Assembly (NCBI GenBank): GCA_963747765.1
Contig: CAVVGH010000006.1
Span: 194,932-258,931, forward strand
Length of the DNA: 64,000 nt
DNA from: VRUE01 sp963747765
Lineage (GTDB): Bacteria; Actinomycetota; Thermoleophilia; Solirubrobacterales; 70-9
Direction of reading: 5' to 3'
This document shows positions 8,423 to 17,642 of this stretch, one piece after another (position 1 is the stretch's first letter; each line of letters begins with the position of its first letter). The position numbers were made by a program, and so were the translations under genes. The notes beneath the pieces are model-generated. The model made no database searches. It was not told where the DNA came from and saw nothing but the letters and a program-made list of their open reading frames with translations.

Positions 8423-11032
8423 CTATTCCGACAGCTCCTCCAACTCGGCCCGGTAGCGCTCGGCCTTCTCGCGCTCCTCCTCGACGACCTCCGCCGGCGC
8501 CCTGGAGACGAACTTCTCGTTTGCGAGTTTGCCCTCGGCACGGGCCACCTCGGAGCGAAGCTCCTCGCGACGCGCCTCAAGTCGCTCGCGAACCGCGTCG
8601 GCATCGATCGCCGCCGAGGCGAGCACCCTCACCGGACCGACGGCCGCGACAGGCTCACCACCGTCCTCGACGAAGTCGAAGCGCGCGAGGCGGCCGATGA
8701 ACTCCCGCGGCGCGTCGCCTTCGGCGCGAGCCGAGAGCACGGTCGCGGCGGGAGCCTCCACCAGATCGCGCCAGGCACGCAGGCGGCGTGTCAGCTCGAT
8801 TCCAGCCCGCACCTCGGATTCCGCCTCGGCATCGAACAGCGATCGTTCGGCCTGCGGGAAGGGGTGAACGGCCAGGTGCCCCCGCCGAGCCGGATGGTAG
8901 GCCCAGATCTCCTCCGTTACGAAGGGCATCACCGGGTGCAGCAGGCAGAGGGTGCGCTCGAGCACCCAAAGCAGCGTGGCCGAAAGCTCCTGCTCGCCGT
9001 CGTAGAGCCGCGGCTTGACGATCTCCAGGTACCAGTCGCACAGCTCCGACCAGAAGAACGCGTAGAGGTCCTGGGCCGCATGCGCGAAGTCGTACTGCTC
9101 CAGCTTCGCCGTCGTCGAGTCGATCGTCCGCTCCAACCGCGAAAGGATCCAGCGATCCTCGATCCGGCTCGGCTCCGGCCGCGACTGCGCCTGTCCCTCC
9201 TTGCAGTTGAGCAAGATCAGCCGCCCGGCATTCCACAGCTTGTTTGCCAGGTCGCGGCCCTGCTGGACCTTGGCGTCGGAGTAGCGGACGTCCTGGGTCG
9301 AGGACATCGCCAGGAGGCCGAAGCGGAGCGCATCGGCGCCGTGCTCGTCGATCTCCTCCAGCGGGTCGATCCCGGTCCCGAGGCTCTTCGACATCCGCCG
9401 CCCGTCGCGAGCCTGGATCACCGAATGGACGTAGACGTCGCGAAACGGCGCCTCGCCGGTGAACTCGAGGCCGGCCACGATCATCCGCGCCACCCAGAGG
9501 AAGAGGATGTCCCTCGCGGTGGTCAGGAAGTCGGTCGGGTAGAAGGCGCGCAGCTCCGGCGTCTCGTCGGGCCAGCCCAGCGTCGCGAAGGGCCAGAGCG
9601 CTGAGCTGAACCACGTGTCGAGCACATCGGGGTCCTGCCGGATCTCGCCCTGGCAGGCACCGCAGCGCTCCGGGGCCTCCTCTGCGACCCAGGTCTCCTC
9701 GCACGCGTCGCAGTACCAAACCGGAATCCGGTGCCCCCACCAGAGCTGGCGCGAGATGCACCACGGACGGATTTCCCTCATCCAGTCGAGGTAGACGCGC
9801 TTCCACTGCGGGGGCGTGATCCGCACCTCGTCCCGTTCCACCGCCTCGATCGCCGGCTTCGCGAGCTCGTCCATGCGGCAGAACCACTGCAGCGAGATGA
9901 GTGGCTCGATCCGCTCGCCGGAGCGGTGGGAGAAGGGAACAGAGTGGGTGTATGGCTCCTCTGCCCGCAGCAGGCCCTCCTCGCGCAGGGCCGCCACCAC
10001 CGCCTCCTTCGCCTCCTCGACCGACAGTCCGGCGAACCGCTCGCCCGCCTCCTCGCTCATCCGGCCGTCAGGCCCGATCACGCCGATCTCCTCCAGGCCG
10101 TGCTTGCGACCGATCTCGAAGTCGTTGGGGTCGTGGCCTGGCGTGATCTTCAGAGCGCCGGTGCCGAACTCCACGTCGACGTGCTCGTCGGCGACGATCG
10201 GCAGCCGCCGCCCGACCAGCGGCAACAGGCAGTGCTGCCCGATCAGCTCGCTGTAGCGCTCGTCGTTCGGATTGACGGCGACCGCGGTGTCGGCAAGCAT
10301 CGTCTCCGGGCGGACGGTGGCCACGGTCAGTACCCGGTCGGCACCCTCGACCGGGTAGTCGATCGAGTAGAGCGTGTCCTCGACCTCACGGTTCTCGACC
10401 TCCAGGTCGGAGATGACCGAGTGCGACCCGGGATCCCAGTTGACCATGTAGTGGTCGCGGTAGATGTAGCCCTTGTCGTGGAGCTGCTTGAAGACCCGGT
10501 GGACGGCACGAACGTAGCCGGGGTCGAGGGTGAAGCGCTCGCGCTCGTAATCGCAGGAGGCTCCAAGTCGCTGGAACTGCTCGACGATCCGCGATCCGTA
10601 CTGCTCTTTCCAGGCCCAGGCGCGTTCCATGAAGGCCTCGCGCCCAAGCTCGTGCCTCGAGGTCCCCTCGGCGCGCAGCTGCTTCTCGATCACGGCGTGT
10701 ACGGCGATGCTGGCGTGATCGGTGCCAAGCAGCCACAGCGCGTTGCGCCCGCGCATCCGCTGCATGCGAACCAGCGTGTCCTGCATCGAGCCGTTCAGTG
10801 CGTGGCCCATGTGCAGAGCGCCGGTGACGTTCGGCGGCGGGATGGAGATCGAGAAGTTCTCCTCGGCGGTGCCCTCCGCCGCAGGGTGGAAGTAGCCCCG
10901 CTCCATCCACTCATCGAACACGCGGCGCTCGACCTCGGCCGGGTCGTACCTCGTCTTCGCCTCGAGCACCTCCCGCCTGCCGGCGCTGGACGGCTGCACC
11001 GCGGCGGATCGGTCTTTGCGCTCCTCCGTCAT
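8423..11032 (-). CDS. valS: Valyl-tRNA synthetase
   Basis: Class I aminoacyl-tRNA synthetase charging tRNA-Val, with editing (CP1) domain. The 869-aa product has the HIGH-type motif in GALHMGHALN (about residue 71), the WDPGSHSVISDLEVENREVED region of the editing domain beginning around residue 190, zinc-like cysteines in CDACEETW and CGACQG, the KMSKS-type motif RRMSKSLGTG, and a C-terminal coiled coil (EARREELRSEVARAEGK). Length is normal. No T-box leader was found upstream. Confidence 0.97.
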   Translation of the reverse strand: MTEERKDRSAAVQPSSAGRREVLEAKTRYDPAEVERRVFDEWMERGYFHPAAEGTAEENFSISIPPPNVTGALHMGHALNGSMQDTLVRMQRMRGRNALWLLGTDHASIAVHAVIEKQLRAEGTSRHELGREAFMERAWAWKEQYGSRIVEQFQRLGASCDYERERFTLDPGYVRAVHRVFKQLHDKGYIYRDHYMVNWDPGSHSVISDLEVENREVEDTLYSIDYPVEGADRVLTVATVRPETMLADTAVAVNPNDERYSELIGQHCLLPLVGRRLPIVADEHVDVEFGTGALKITPGHDPNDFEIGRKHGLEEIGVIGPDGRMSEEAGERFAGLSVEEAKEAVVAALREEGLLRAEEPYTHSVPFSHRSGERIEPLISLQWFCRMDELAKPAIEAVERDEVRITPPQWKRVYLDWMREIRPWCISRQLWWGHRIPVWYCDACEETWVAEEAPERCGACQGEIRQDPDVLDTWFSSALWPFATLGWPDETPELRAFYPTDFLTTARDILFLWVARMIVAGLEFTGEAPFRDVYVHSVIQARDGRRMSKSLGTGIDPLEEIDEHGADALRFGLLAMSSTQDVRYSDAKVQQGRDLANKLWNAGRLILLNCKEGQAQSRPEPSRIEDRWILSRLERTIDSTTAKLEQYDFAHAAQDLYAFFWSELCDWYLEIVKPRLYDGEQELSATLLWVLERTLCLLHPVMPFVTEEIWAYHPARRGHLAVHPFPQAERSLFDAEAESEVRAGIELTRRLRAWRDLVEAPAATVLSARAEGDAPREFIGRLARFDFVEDGGEPVAAVGPVRVLASAAIDADAVRERLEARREELRSEVARAEGKLANEKFVSRAPAEVVEEEREKAERYRAELEELSE

Positions 11033-11086
11033 CGGAGCGCGAGTTTAGAGTCCACCCGCGCTCCAGCCCCTCTCCCCCCGGTCCCC

Positions 11087-11178
11087 ACAGCCCCTGCCCC
11101 ATTTGCCGTCCCACTTGCAGGCGTGGAGGGCTGTCTCTCTTGTCGATCGACGAGAGGTTCGTTTCGGGTCTCCCGGAC
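11087..11178. repeat. Decayed copy of the dispersed hairpin module
   Basis: This stretch between the valS start and the 3' end of the HD-GYP gene shares the loop ACTTGCAGG, the following GGGCTGTCTCTCT and the downstream motif GTTCGTTTCGGGT with the modules at 21.5 and 47.3 kb. The long stem seen there (TGTTTGCCCTCCT) is degraded here to ATTTGCCGTCCC and its partner arm is lost. A second local dyad around GTCGATCGAC survives. Confidence 0.5.
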
Positions 11179-11260
11179 CCTCTTCGAACACCGGTGGACG
11201 GCCGAGAGGATCCGCCGAGCCAGCCGGGCGGGCCGGACCTTCGGGTGGCTCCTGCTGACG

Positions 11261-12706
11261 TCAGCCGACGCTGATGTCGGGAACGCGGAAGCGGTTGTCG
11301 CGAACGGTCGGGTTCGCGGTCTCGGCGATCCTCGCCTCCAGGGCCAGCTCCTTTTCGAAATCAGACGCCTTGTCGTGCCGGAAGTCGACGTCTCGGCCCT
11401 CCAGCAGTTCGACGAAGATGTCGACGAAGCGGCGGTCGAGCTGCGTGCCGGCGACGCGGCGCAGCTCCCCAATCGCGTCGCGCTTGGAGATCGGCGAACG
11501 GTAGGAGTCGCGAGCGGTCATCACGTCGTAGGTGTCGGCCACCGAGATGATGCGCGCGAGCTCGGGGATCGCTTCCCCTTCGAGCCCGCGCGGATAGCCG
11601 CTGCCGTCGATCCGCTCGTGGTGGGCGAGAATGATCTCGGCAACCGGGCCGTAGCCGTCGACGGAGCCGACCACCCGGGCCCCTTGCTCGGGATGGCGAC
11701 GGATCAGCATCCAATCCTCGTTGGTGAGCGCCGCGTCCACCTTGAGAATCCGGTCGGGAAGGATGAACTTGCCGATGTCGTGCAGCAGGGCAGCCATGTG
11801 CACGAGTTCCTCCTGCTCCTGCGAGAGACCGGCCCGATTCGCGATCGCCTGCGAGTAATGGGCGACCGCGGCGCTGTGCCGTGCAGTCATCTGGTCCCGC
11901 AGGTCGAGGGTGCGAACCAGGGCGCTGAGCATTCCCACCTGGAAGCTCGCAAGCTGCCTGGTGCGGACCTCCAGCTGCCTCGTTCGCAGCTCCAGCTGTC
12001 TGGTGCGCACCCCCAGCTGCTCAGCGCGTTGCTGCGACTTCAGCAGAGCGCCAATCAGGTACTGGAAGGTGACCAGCACGATGGCGAACAGCGCCACCCC
12101 CGCGAGGCCGATCCGCTCGTAGATGAAGGTGACGCCGACCACCATCAGCGCTGCGGCCAGCAGCGAGGGAAGCAGGGGGGCCATCTCGGTCCGCAGCTCC
12201 TCGGTGAACGAGCTTTCCCCCATATAGCGGGTATCCCCCGCCAGCATCGCGAAGTTGATCGTCAGCGCCATCAGGAAGACGCCGAAGACGAGCAGGTAGA
12301 AGGTCGGATCTGACGCCGTGATGCCGGTCGCGTCGACGACTTCGTGGAAGGCGACCCCCACGACCAGCGGGTACGTCGCGTACGTCGCCAGGTTGATCAG
12401 GAGGTCGTGCGGTCGGTCGTGCCAGCGGAGCCAACCGGTGAGAATCGACACCACTCCGATGACTGCCGCGGGCGTCCCACCGAGGAGGACCATGGCGAGG
12501 ACCACCGCCAGGAAGCTCCCGGACACCTTCAGGTTCTGCACTTCGACCGCTGCCTGGTCGCTGAGAACCGCAAAGACGAGGAGGATCGCGAACAGGGGCA
12601 GGTCCCAGTGCGCCAGCGGGGCTCGCCAGACAGCCATCGCGCCGGCGGCGACAAGGCATGCCGTCAACAGAATGTGGTTCGCGCGTGTCGGCCGCTGCTT
12701 TTTCAT
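11261..12706 (-). CDS. Membrane-anchored HD-GYP phosphodiesterase
   Basis: A 481-aa protein with about six to seven membrane spans in residues 8-225 (a membrane sensor module), a short coiled coil built from seven-residue repeats of the type RTRQLE(V/L) at about 233-255, then an HD-GYP domain (about 270-430). The catalytic motifs HDIGKFILPDRIL and HHERIDGSGYPRGL are intact, so it should hydrolyse c-di-GMP. The linker repeats are also near-repeats in the DNA (about 11,950-12,015), so linker length may vary between strains. It lies 273 bases downstream of clpX, and no riboswitch was recognised in that gap. Confidence 0.88.
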   Translation of the reverse strand: MKKQRPTRANHILLTACLVAAGAMAVWRAPLAHWDLPLFAILLVFAVLSDQAAVEVQNLKVSGSFLAVVLAMVLLGGTPAAVIGVVSILTGWLRWHDRPHDLLINLATYATYPLVVGVAFHEVVDATGITASDPTFYLLVFGVFLMALTINFAMLAGDTRYMGESSFTEELRTEMAPLLPSLLAAALMVVGVTFIYERIGLAGVALFAIVLVTFQYLIGALLKSQQRAEQLGVRTRQLELRTRQLEVRTRQLASFQVGMLSALVRTLDLRDQMTARHSAAVAHYSQAIANRAGLSQEQEELVHMAALLHDIGKFILPDRILKVDAALTNEDWMLIRRHPEQGARVVGSVDGYGPVAEIILAHHERIDGSGYPRGLEGEAIPELARIISVADTYDVMTARDSYRSPISKRDAIGELRRVAGTQLDRRFVDIFVELLEGRDVDFRHDKASDFEKELALEARIAETANPTVRDNRFRVPDISVG

Positions 12707-12979
12707 GGACCCACGTCTGGCTGCTCAGACGCGACCGTCTCGACATCGATCCCCGCATCTACGGGGTCTGCGGCTAGCGGTCGCCCTAGCAACCAACGGC
12801 ACTTACAAAGCCCACGGTAGACGGTTGCCGCGGCCTCGACAACCCCTCTCTGGACGAACGCAGCAGCCAACCTTTCGCGCCCCGCAAACGTAACGCGCGC
12901 GTACCTAATTCACCACTCTTTTCGAGCTGAAGCGGAGGTGTGGACTTTCGCCTTCCGGGACCGCGAGGACGAACTGCCG

Positions 12980-14269
12980 TTAGGCGGTTTCCTCACCCAG
13001 CTCTTCGTCGGCGGCCTCGCCGATGTCCTGCGGCGCGGCCTCGGTCACGAGCGTCGGTCGCCGGCCGTGGCTGATCGTCTCCTTGGTGACCACGCACTTG
13101 GTGACGTCGCGTCGCGAGGGCAGTTCGAACTGGACGTCGAGCAGCGTCTCCTCGAGGATCGAGCGCAGCCCACGGGCACCGGTCTCGCGCACCAGCGCCT
13201 TGTCGGCAATCGCCTCGAGGCTGTCATCGGAGAAGACCAGCTCGATGTCGTCGAAGTCGAAGAACCGCTGGAACTGTTTGGTGAGCGCGTGGCGCGGCTC
13301 GGTCAGGATCGTCACCAGGTCGTCCCGGGTCAGCTGGTGGATCGCCGCGACGACCGGCAGGCGGCCGATGAACTCCGGGATCAGGCCATACTCGATCAGA
13401 TCCTCGGGCAGCACCTGCTCGAACCACTCGCCGGTGTCCTTGTGCTCGCGCGCGGAGATCGCCGCACCGAAGCCGACGCCGCGGTCGCCGACGCGCCTCT
13501 CGATCACCTTGTCGAGCTCGGCGAAGGAGCCGCCGCAGACGAAGAGGATGTTGGTCGTGTCGATCGTCAGGAACTCCTGGTGGGGGTGCTTGCGCCCACC
13601 CTGCGGAGGCACCGAGGCTGTCGTCCCCTCGAGGATCTTCAGCAATGCCTGCTGCACGCCTTCTCCGGAGACGTCACGGGTGATCGACGGGTTGTCGGCT
13701 TTGCGGGCGATCTTGTCGATCTCGTCGATGTAGATGATCCCCGTCTCGGCCTTTTTGACGTCGTAGTCGGCGGCCTGGATCAACTTGAGGAGGATGTTCT
13801 CGACGTCCTCGCCCACATAGCCCGCCTCGGTCAGCGCGGTGGCGTCGGCGATCGCGAAGGGCACGTTGAGGATGCGCGCCAGTGTCTGGGCGAGCAGGGT
13901 CTTCCCGCATCCGGTCGGGCCGAGCAGCAGGATGTTGGACTTCTGCAGCTCGACCTCGGAGTCCTCGCCCTGGGCTATCTGCACGCGCTTGTAGTGGTTG
14001 TAGACGGCCACCGAGAGTGCTCGCTTGGCCGCGTCCTGACCGACCACGTACTCCTCCAGGACGCCGTGGATCTCCCGCGGTTTCGGCAGGTTCTCCAGTT
14101 CGATCGCCGCCGGCGGCGTCAGCTCCTCGTCGATGATCTCGTTACAGAGGTCGATGCACTCATCGCAGATGTAGACGCCGGGACCGGCGATGAGCTTTTT
14201 GACCTGACGCTGCGACTTACCGCAGAAGCTGCAGAGAAGCTGCTCGTTCGAGTCTGTGGGACGTGCCAG
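12980..14269 (-). CDS. clpX: ATP-dependent Clp protease ATP-binding subunit ClpX, CTG start
   Basis: AAA+ unfoldase that feeds substrates to ClpP. The product is 429 aa when started at CTG 14269 (MARPTDSNEQLLCSFCGKS), giving the zinc-binding domain cysteines C13, C16, C35 and C38 and the conserved KKLIAGPGVYICDEC. Walker A is LLLGPTGCGKT, the pore loop GYVG, Walker B IIYIDEIDKIA. No ATG, GTG or TTG lies in frame before the zinc domain, while CTG is preceded at 8 bases by a perfect AAGGAGG; an ATT two bases after the Shine-Dalgarno is too close. The first ATG (14047) would delete the zinc domain. Confidence 0.95.
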   Translation of the reverse strand: MARPTDSNEQLLCSFCGKSQRQVKKLIAGPGVYICDECIDLCNEIIDEELTPPAAIELENLPKPREIHGVLEEYVVGQDAAKRALSVAVYNHYKRVQIAQGEDSEVELQKSNILLLGPTGCGKTLLAQTLARILNVPFAIADATALTEAGYVGEDVENILLKLIQAADYDVKKAETGIIYIDEIDKIARKADNPSITRDVSGEGVQQALLKILEGTTASVPPQGGRKHPHQEFLTIDTTNILFVCGGSFAELDKVIERRVGDRGVGFGAAISAREHKDTGEWFEQVLPEDLIEYGLIPEFIGRLPVVAAIHQLTRDDLVTILTEPRHALTKQFQRFFDFDDIELVFSDDSLEAIADKALVRETGARGLRSILEETLLDVQFELPSRRDVTKCVVTKETISHGRRPTLVTEAAPQDIGEAADEELGEETA

Positions 14270-14457
14270 CGGAATCCCCTCCTTGCGGGGCGGTAGCTAC
14301 CAACCGGCGTCGCGACACCAAAGCTTAGACGGCGAAGCGATCCGGCACCTTGCGTCTCGTCGTCTACTTCGCGGACCGGCCCGTCCCTTCCTTTGAGCGA
14401 TTGATTCCACCCCTTCGTGGCCGCACGGCGAGCCCGGCCGCGATGGTCCGGACCGGC

Positions 14458-15348
14458 CTACGCGACGCCGAGTGACATGCGCAGAAAGTCGGTCGCCAGC
14501 TCCGAAGCCCACTCGAAGCGCTCACCGCTGTAGACCTCGAAATGGGTGCCGGGAAAGGTCGCCAGCTCCCCCTGCGGCGCCCGCTTCGCCATCCTCAGGG
14601 CGGCACCCGGCGGAGTGATCGTGTCCCTCTCGCCAACCACGACCAGAAGCGGGCAGCGCACCCGGCGAGCATCGCGCCCGGGGCTGTAGGTGCCCAGGCG
14701 CAGCGCGACCCGTGCCGGCACCTCGTTGCGGAACTCGAACCCAGCCGGGTACATCGCCGGATAGGCCCGCGCCGCGTTGTCGGTCGTCATCGCCGCGAGC
14801 GAGCCCTCCGCCCCGACAATCGGCACGTAGTGAGGCCGCCCACGCATCCCGCCGATCTGGTCGCGCAGACCGGCCAGGACGAGCCGCGCGAGACGCCCGG
14901 GCCCCGTCTTCGTCAGCGTCGCCGGACCGCTCGCGAAGGGGACCTGGGAGACGACCGCCGCAATGCGCGGATCGCGAGCGGCAACCCAGACCACGTGACC
15001 GCCGCTGAACGACGATCCCCAGAGCGCGATTCGGTCGGGATCGACGCCCTCGAGGTGCCGTGCGTGAGCAACCGCCGCCTGCCAGTCCTCATGCTGGCGG
15101 CCGATGTCGACGAGCTGCGCGGGCTCGCCGGTCGAACGCCCGAAGTGCCGGTAGTCGAAGACGAGCGCCGCCATGCCGGCCGCGGCGAAGCGCTCAGCGA
15201 ACGCGTCCAGCCTCCCCTCCTTGCAGGCTCCAAAGCCATGGGCCATAACGACGCAGGGAGCGTTCGCGCCGCCTCCCGGCCCCGGGTACAGCCAACCTGC
15301 ACACTGCCCGTGGCCGGAGGGAAAGGCAATATCGAGCCGCTCGGGCAC
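14458..15348 (-). CDS. Alpha/beta hydrolase
   Basis: A 296-aa cytosolic serine hydrolase fold. The oxyanion region is VVMAHGFGACKEG, the nucleophile elbow GSSFSGG, the acid VVVGERDTITPP and the histidine in FPGTHFEVYSG, so the triad is complete. It resembles dienelactone hydrolase or S9-like esterases, but no substrate can be assigned. It lies between clpP and clpX on the same strand, an unusual interruption of the common clpP-clpX order, which may simply be an insertion. Confidence 0.8.
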   Translation of the reverse strand: MPERLDIAFPSGHGQCAGWLYPGPGGGANAPCVVMAHGFGACKEGRLDAFAERFAAAGMAALVFDYRHFGRSTGEPAQLVDIGRQHEDWQAAVAHARHLEGVDPDRIALWGSSFSGGHVVWVAARDPRIAAVVSQVPFASGPATLTKTGPGRLARLVLAGLRDQIGGMRGRPHYVPIVGAEGSLAAMTTDNAARAYPAMYPAGFEFRNEVPARVALRLGTYSPGRDARRVRCPLLVVVGERDTITPPGAALRMAKRAPQGELATFPGTHFEVYSGERFEWASELATDFLRMSLGVA

Positions 15349-15431
15349 CCCGACAGTCTGTCAGCTACGGCGCGCGCTCAGCGAAGCCGCCAGCCGCCTG
15401 GAGCCCACTCGCCGCTCGATGCGAACCCGGC

Positions 15432-16016
15432 TCAGTGGTGCTCGATGACGCGGTCGATGAGGTTGTACTCCTTCGCCTCCTCCGCGCTCATGAAGTAATC
15501 GCGATCGGTGTCCTTGGTGACCTTCTCGAAGGGCTGGCCGGTGTGCTTGGCGAGGATCTCGTCGAGACGCTGGCGCACGTCGAGGATCTCCTTGGCGTGA
15601 ATCTCGATATCGGTCGCCTGGCCTTCGAACCCACCCAGCACCTGGTGGATGAGGATCTTCGAGTTGGGCAACGCCATCCGCTTGCCCGACGCCCCGCCGG
15701 CGAGCAGCAGTGCCCCCATGCTCATCGCGATGCCGACGCAGATCGTCTGCACGTCGGGCTTGATGAACTGCATCGTGTCGTAGATCGCCAGGCCGGCGTA
15801 GACGTCGCCGCCCGGCGAGTTGACGTAGACGCTGATGTCCTTGTCGGGGTCCTCGGACTCCAGGTGCAGCAGCTGGGCGACGATCAGGTTGGCGATTTCC
15901 TGGTTGACCTGCGTGCCGAGGAAGACGATCCGCTCGTTGAGCAGGCGCGAATAGATGTCGAAAGAGCGCTCGCCGCGCGAGGTCTGCTCGACCACCATCG
16001 GGACCAGGGGCGTCAT
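15432..16016 (-). CDS. clpP: ATP-dependent Clp protease proteolytic subunit ClpP
   Basis: Serine peptidase that assembles into the barrel capped by ClpX. The product has the catalytic Ser in GIAMSMGALLLAGG, His in NSKILIHQVLGG and Asp near TDRDYFMSAEEA, and the usual N-terminus PMVVEQTSRGERSFDIYSR. ATG 16016 gives 194 aa; GTG 16025 is also possible. It is 32 bases downstream of tig, and only one clpP copy is visible, whereas many actinobacteria have tandem clpP1-clpP2. Confidence 0.96.
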   Translation of the reverse strand: MTPLVPMVVEQTSRGERSFDIYSRLLNERIVFLGTQVNQEIANLIVAQLLHLESEDPDKDISVYVNSPGGDVYAGLAIYDTMQFIKPDVQTICVGIAMSMGALLLAGGASGKRMALPNSKILIHQVLGGFEGQATDIEIHAKEILDVRQRLDEILAKHTGQPFEKVTKDTDRDYFMSAEEAKEYNLIDRVIEHH

Positions 16017-16048
16017 GGCTCGCACTCTATAGCAGCCGCTTGCTTGCC

Positions 16049-17431
16049 CTAATCCGAGCCCGGGGTCCAGAGCGAGTCGGCCTCCTCGCGCTCCTTCTCG
16101 GGGGTCCAGAGCTTCTCCCGCGCCTCGGCCTGCTCGATCGGGATCGGCTTTGCCGACTCGGCCACCGTGTCGATCGCCTTGCGGATTCGGATGTCCTCGC
16201 GGACCATCGCGTCGCGGCCGCTGTCGCGCAGCCGCTTCAGCAACTTCTCGGGCGTGGTGCGCTCGTGCTCGGCCGTGTGAGCGAGCGCCTCGACCATCTC
16301 GTCCTCGCTGACCTCGATCTCCTCGGCATCGGCAATCGCCGCGAGCACCGCCTCGCGCTTCAGCTCTCGCTCGACGTCTGGCGTGGATTCCGCGATGATT
16401 TCCTCGCGGGTCTTGCCCTGCATCTGAAGGTAGGTCTCGGGGTTCATGCCGCGGCCCTCGAGCTGGCGCTCAACCCGCTCCCAGCGCTCCGTGGCGCGGG
16501 CCGCGACGAGCTCCTCCGGCAGCTCCATGGTCGCCGCATCGGCCGCCGCGTCGACCGCGGCCACCCGGAAGTCCTGCTCGACCCGCTGCTCGACGGCCTC
16601 AAAAACGCGCTTGCGAATGTCGTCGCGAAGCTCCTCGAGGGTGTCGAACTCAGAGGCCTCCGAGGCGAAGTCGTCGTCCAGCTCGGGCAAGACCTTCTCG
16701 CGCACCTCCTTCACGTCAACCTTGAAGACGGCGTCCTTACCCGCCAGCTTCTCGGCCTGGTAGTCACCTGGGAACGTCACCTTGACCTCCCGGGCCTCCC
16801 CCCCGCTCACTCCGGACAGCTGCTCCTCGAAGCCCTCGATCAGCTGTCCCTCGCCGAGCTCCAGCCGGTAGTCGCTCGCCTTGCCGCCCTCGAAGGCTTC
16901 GCCGTCGACCAGCCCCTCGAAGTCGACCACCAGGACATCTCCGTCGGCCGCGGCGCGCTCGACCGGCTCGAGCTTCGTGAACCCTTCGCGAATTCGCTCG
17001 ATCTCGCGGTCGACGATGTCATCCGGAACCTCGGCGTCGGGCCTGCCCACCTCGAGGCCCTTGTAATCGCCGAGCTTGGCCTTGGGCCGGACGCCCACCT
17101 CGAACTTGAAGCCGAACGGATCGCCCTGGGACTGAGGGCTCGAGGAGATCTCGATGTCCGGATCGCCAATCGGGTTGATGCCCGCGCCGAGCAGCGCCTC
17201 TTCGTACCATTCGGGCAGCGCGCTGCGAATTGCCTCCTCCAGCACCGCTCCGAAGCCAAGCCGCTGGATCACCAGCGACGGTGGCGCCTTCCCCTTGCGA
17301 AAGCCGGGCAGCCGCATTTCGCGTGCCAGGCTGCGGGCGGCGCGCTGCACGCTGCGCTCGACGTCCGCGGCCGGAACCTCGACCTCGACGCGCACCCGCG
17401 AATCGGGCAGCTCTGAAACGACGGTCTGCAT
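16049..17431 (-). CDS. tig: Trigger factor
   Basis: Ribosome-bound chaperone and peptidyl-prolyl isomerase. The 460-aa product has the ribosome-docking signature LPGFRKGKAPPSLV near residue 42, a central FKBP-like domain (about 155-245) and a long helical C-terminal chaperone domain. The C-terminus ends in an acidic low-complexity tail. It starts the tig-clpP-(hydrolase)-clpX group, a common functional grouping of folding and proteolysis. Confidence 0.95.
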   Translation of the reverse strand: MQTVVSELPDSRVRVEVEVPAADVERSVQRAARSLAREMRLPGFRKGKAPPSLVIQRLGFGAVLEEAIRSALPEWYEEALLGAGINPIGDPDIEISSSPQSQGDPFGFKFEVGVRPKAKLGDYKGLEVGRPDAEVPDDIVDREIERIREGFTKLEPVERAAADGDVLVVDFEGLVDGEAFEGGKASDYRLELGEGQLIEGFEEQLSGVSGGEAREVKVTFPGDYQAEKLAGKDAVFKVDVKEVREKVLPELDDDFASEASEFDTLEELRDDIRKRVFEAVEQRVEQDFRVAAVDAAADAATMELPEELVAARATERWERVERQLEGRGMNPETYLQMQGKTREEIIAESTPDVERELKREAVLAAIADAEEIEVSEDEMVEALAHTAEHERTTPEKLLKRLRDSGRDAMVREDIRIRKAIDTVAESAKPIPIEQAEAREKLWTPEKEREEADSLWTPGSD

Positions 17432-17507
17432 CGGCGCCGGACCCTAGCGATCGGCGACCCGCTCCGCCCGGCAGACCCTCGCGCCGACCGGCACGTCCGC
17501 TCGCGCG

Positions 17508-17642
17508 CTACCGGCGGCTGCGGAAGAGCCCCTGGCGCACCGCGACGCCGAAATCGATCGCGAAGGCGAGACCGCGCCCGAGCGGGCCGGTCACAAGCCA
17601 GGCCCTCGCCCGGTCCAGGGCTCCGAGGCGGCGTCTACTCAT
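17508..17642 (-). CDS. Small basic protein coupled to ctaG (44 aa)
   Basis: ATG 17642 lies inside the last codons of ctaG (ATGAGTAG), giving an 8-base overlap and translational coupling. The 44-aa product is basic at both ends (MSRRRLG and GLFRSRR) around a moderately hydrophobic middle (LVTGPLGRGLAFAIDFGVAV), suggesting a peripheral or short membrane peptide. No family was recognised. The overlap and the hydrophobic pattern argue for a real gene. Confidence 0.5.
   Translation of the reverse strand: MSRRRLGALDRARAWLVTGPLGRGLAFAIDFGVAVRQGLFRSRR

Noticed and set aside
11033..11260. T-box leader for valS
   Set aside because: No conserved GGNACCGCG-type antiterminator element or specifier stem could be found on the minus strand.
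9731..12313. 860-codon plus-strand open frame opposite valS and the HD-GYP gene
   Set aside because: It is antisense to two well-supported genes and has the arginine/aspartate/leucine-rich composition of a GC-skew shadow frame.
12707..12979. c-di-GMP riboswitch upstream of the membrane HD-GYP gene
   Set aside because: GCGAAAGG-like pieces are present, but the ordered conserved core of class I or II is absent.
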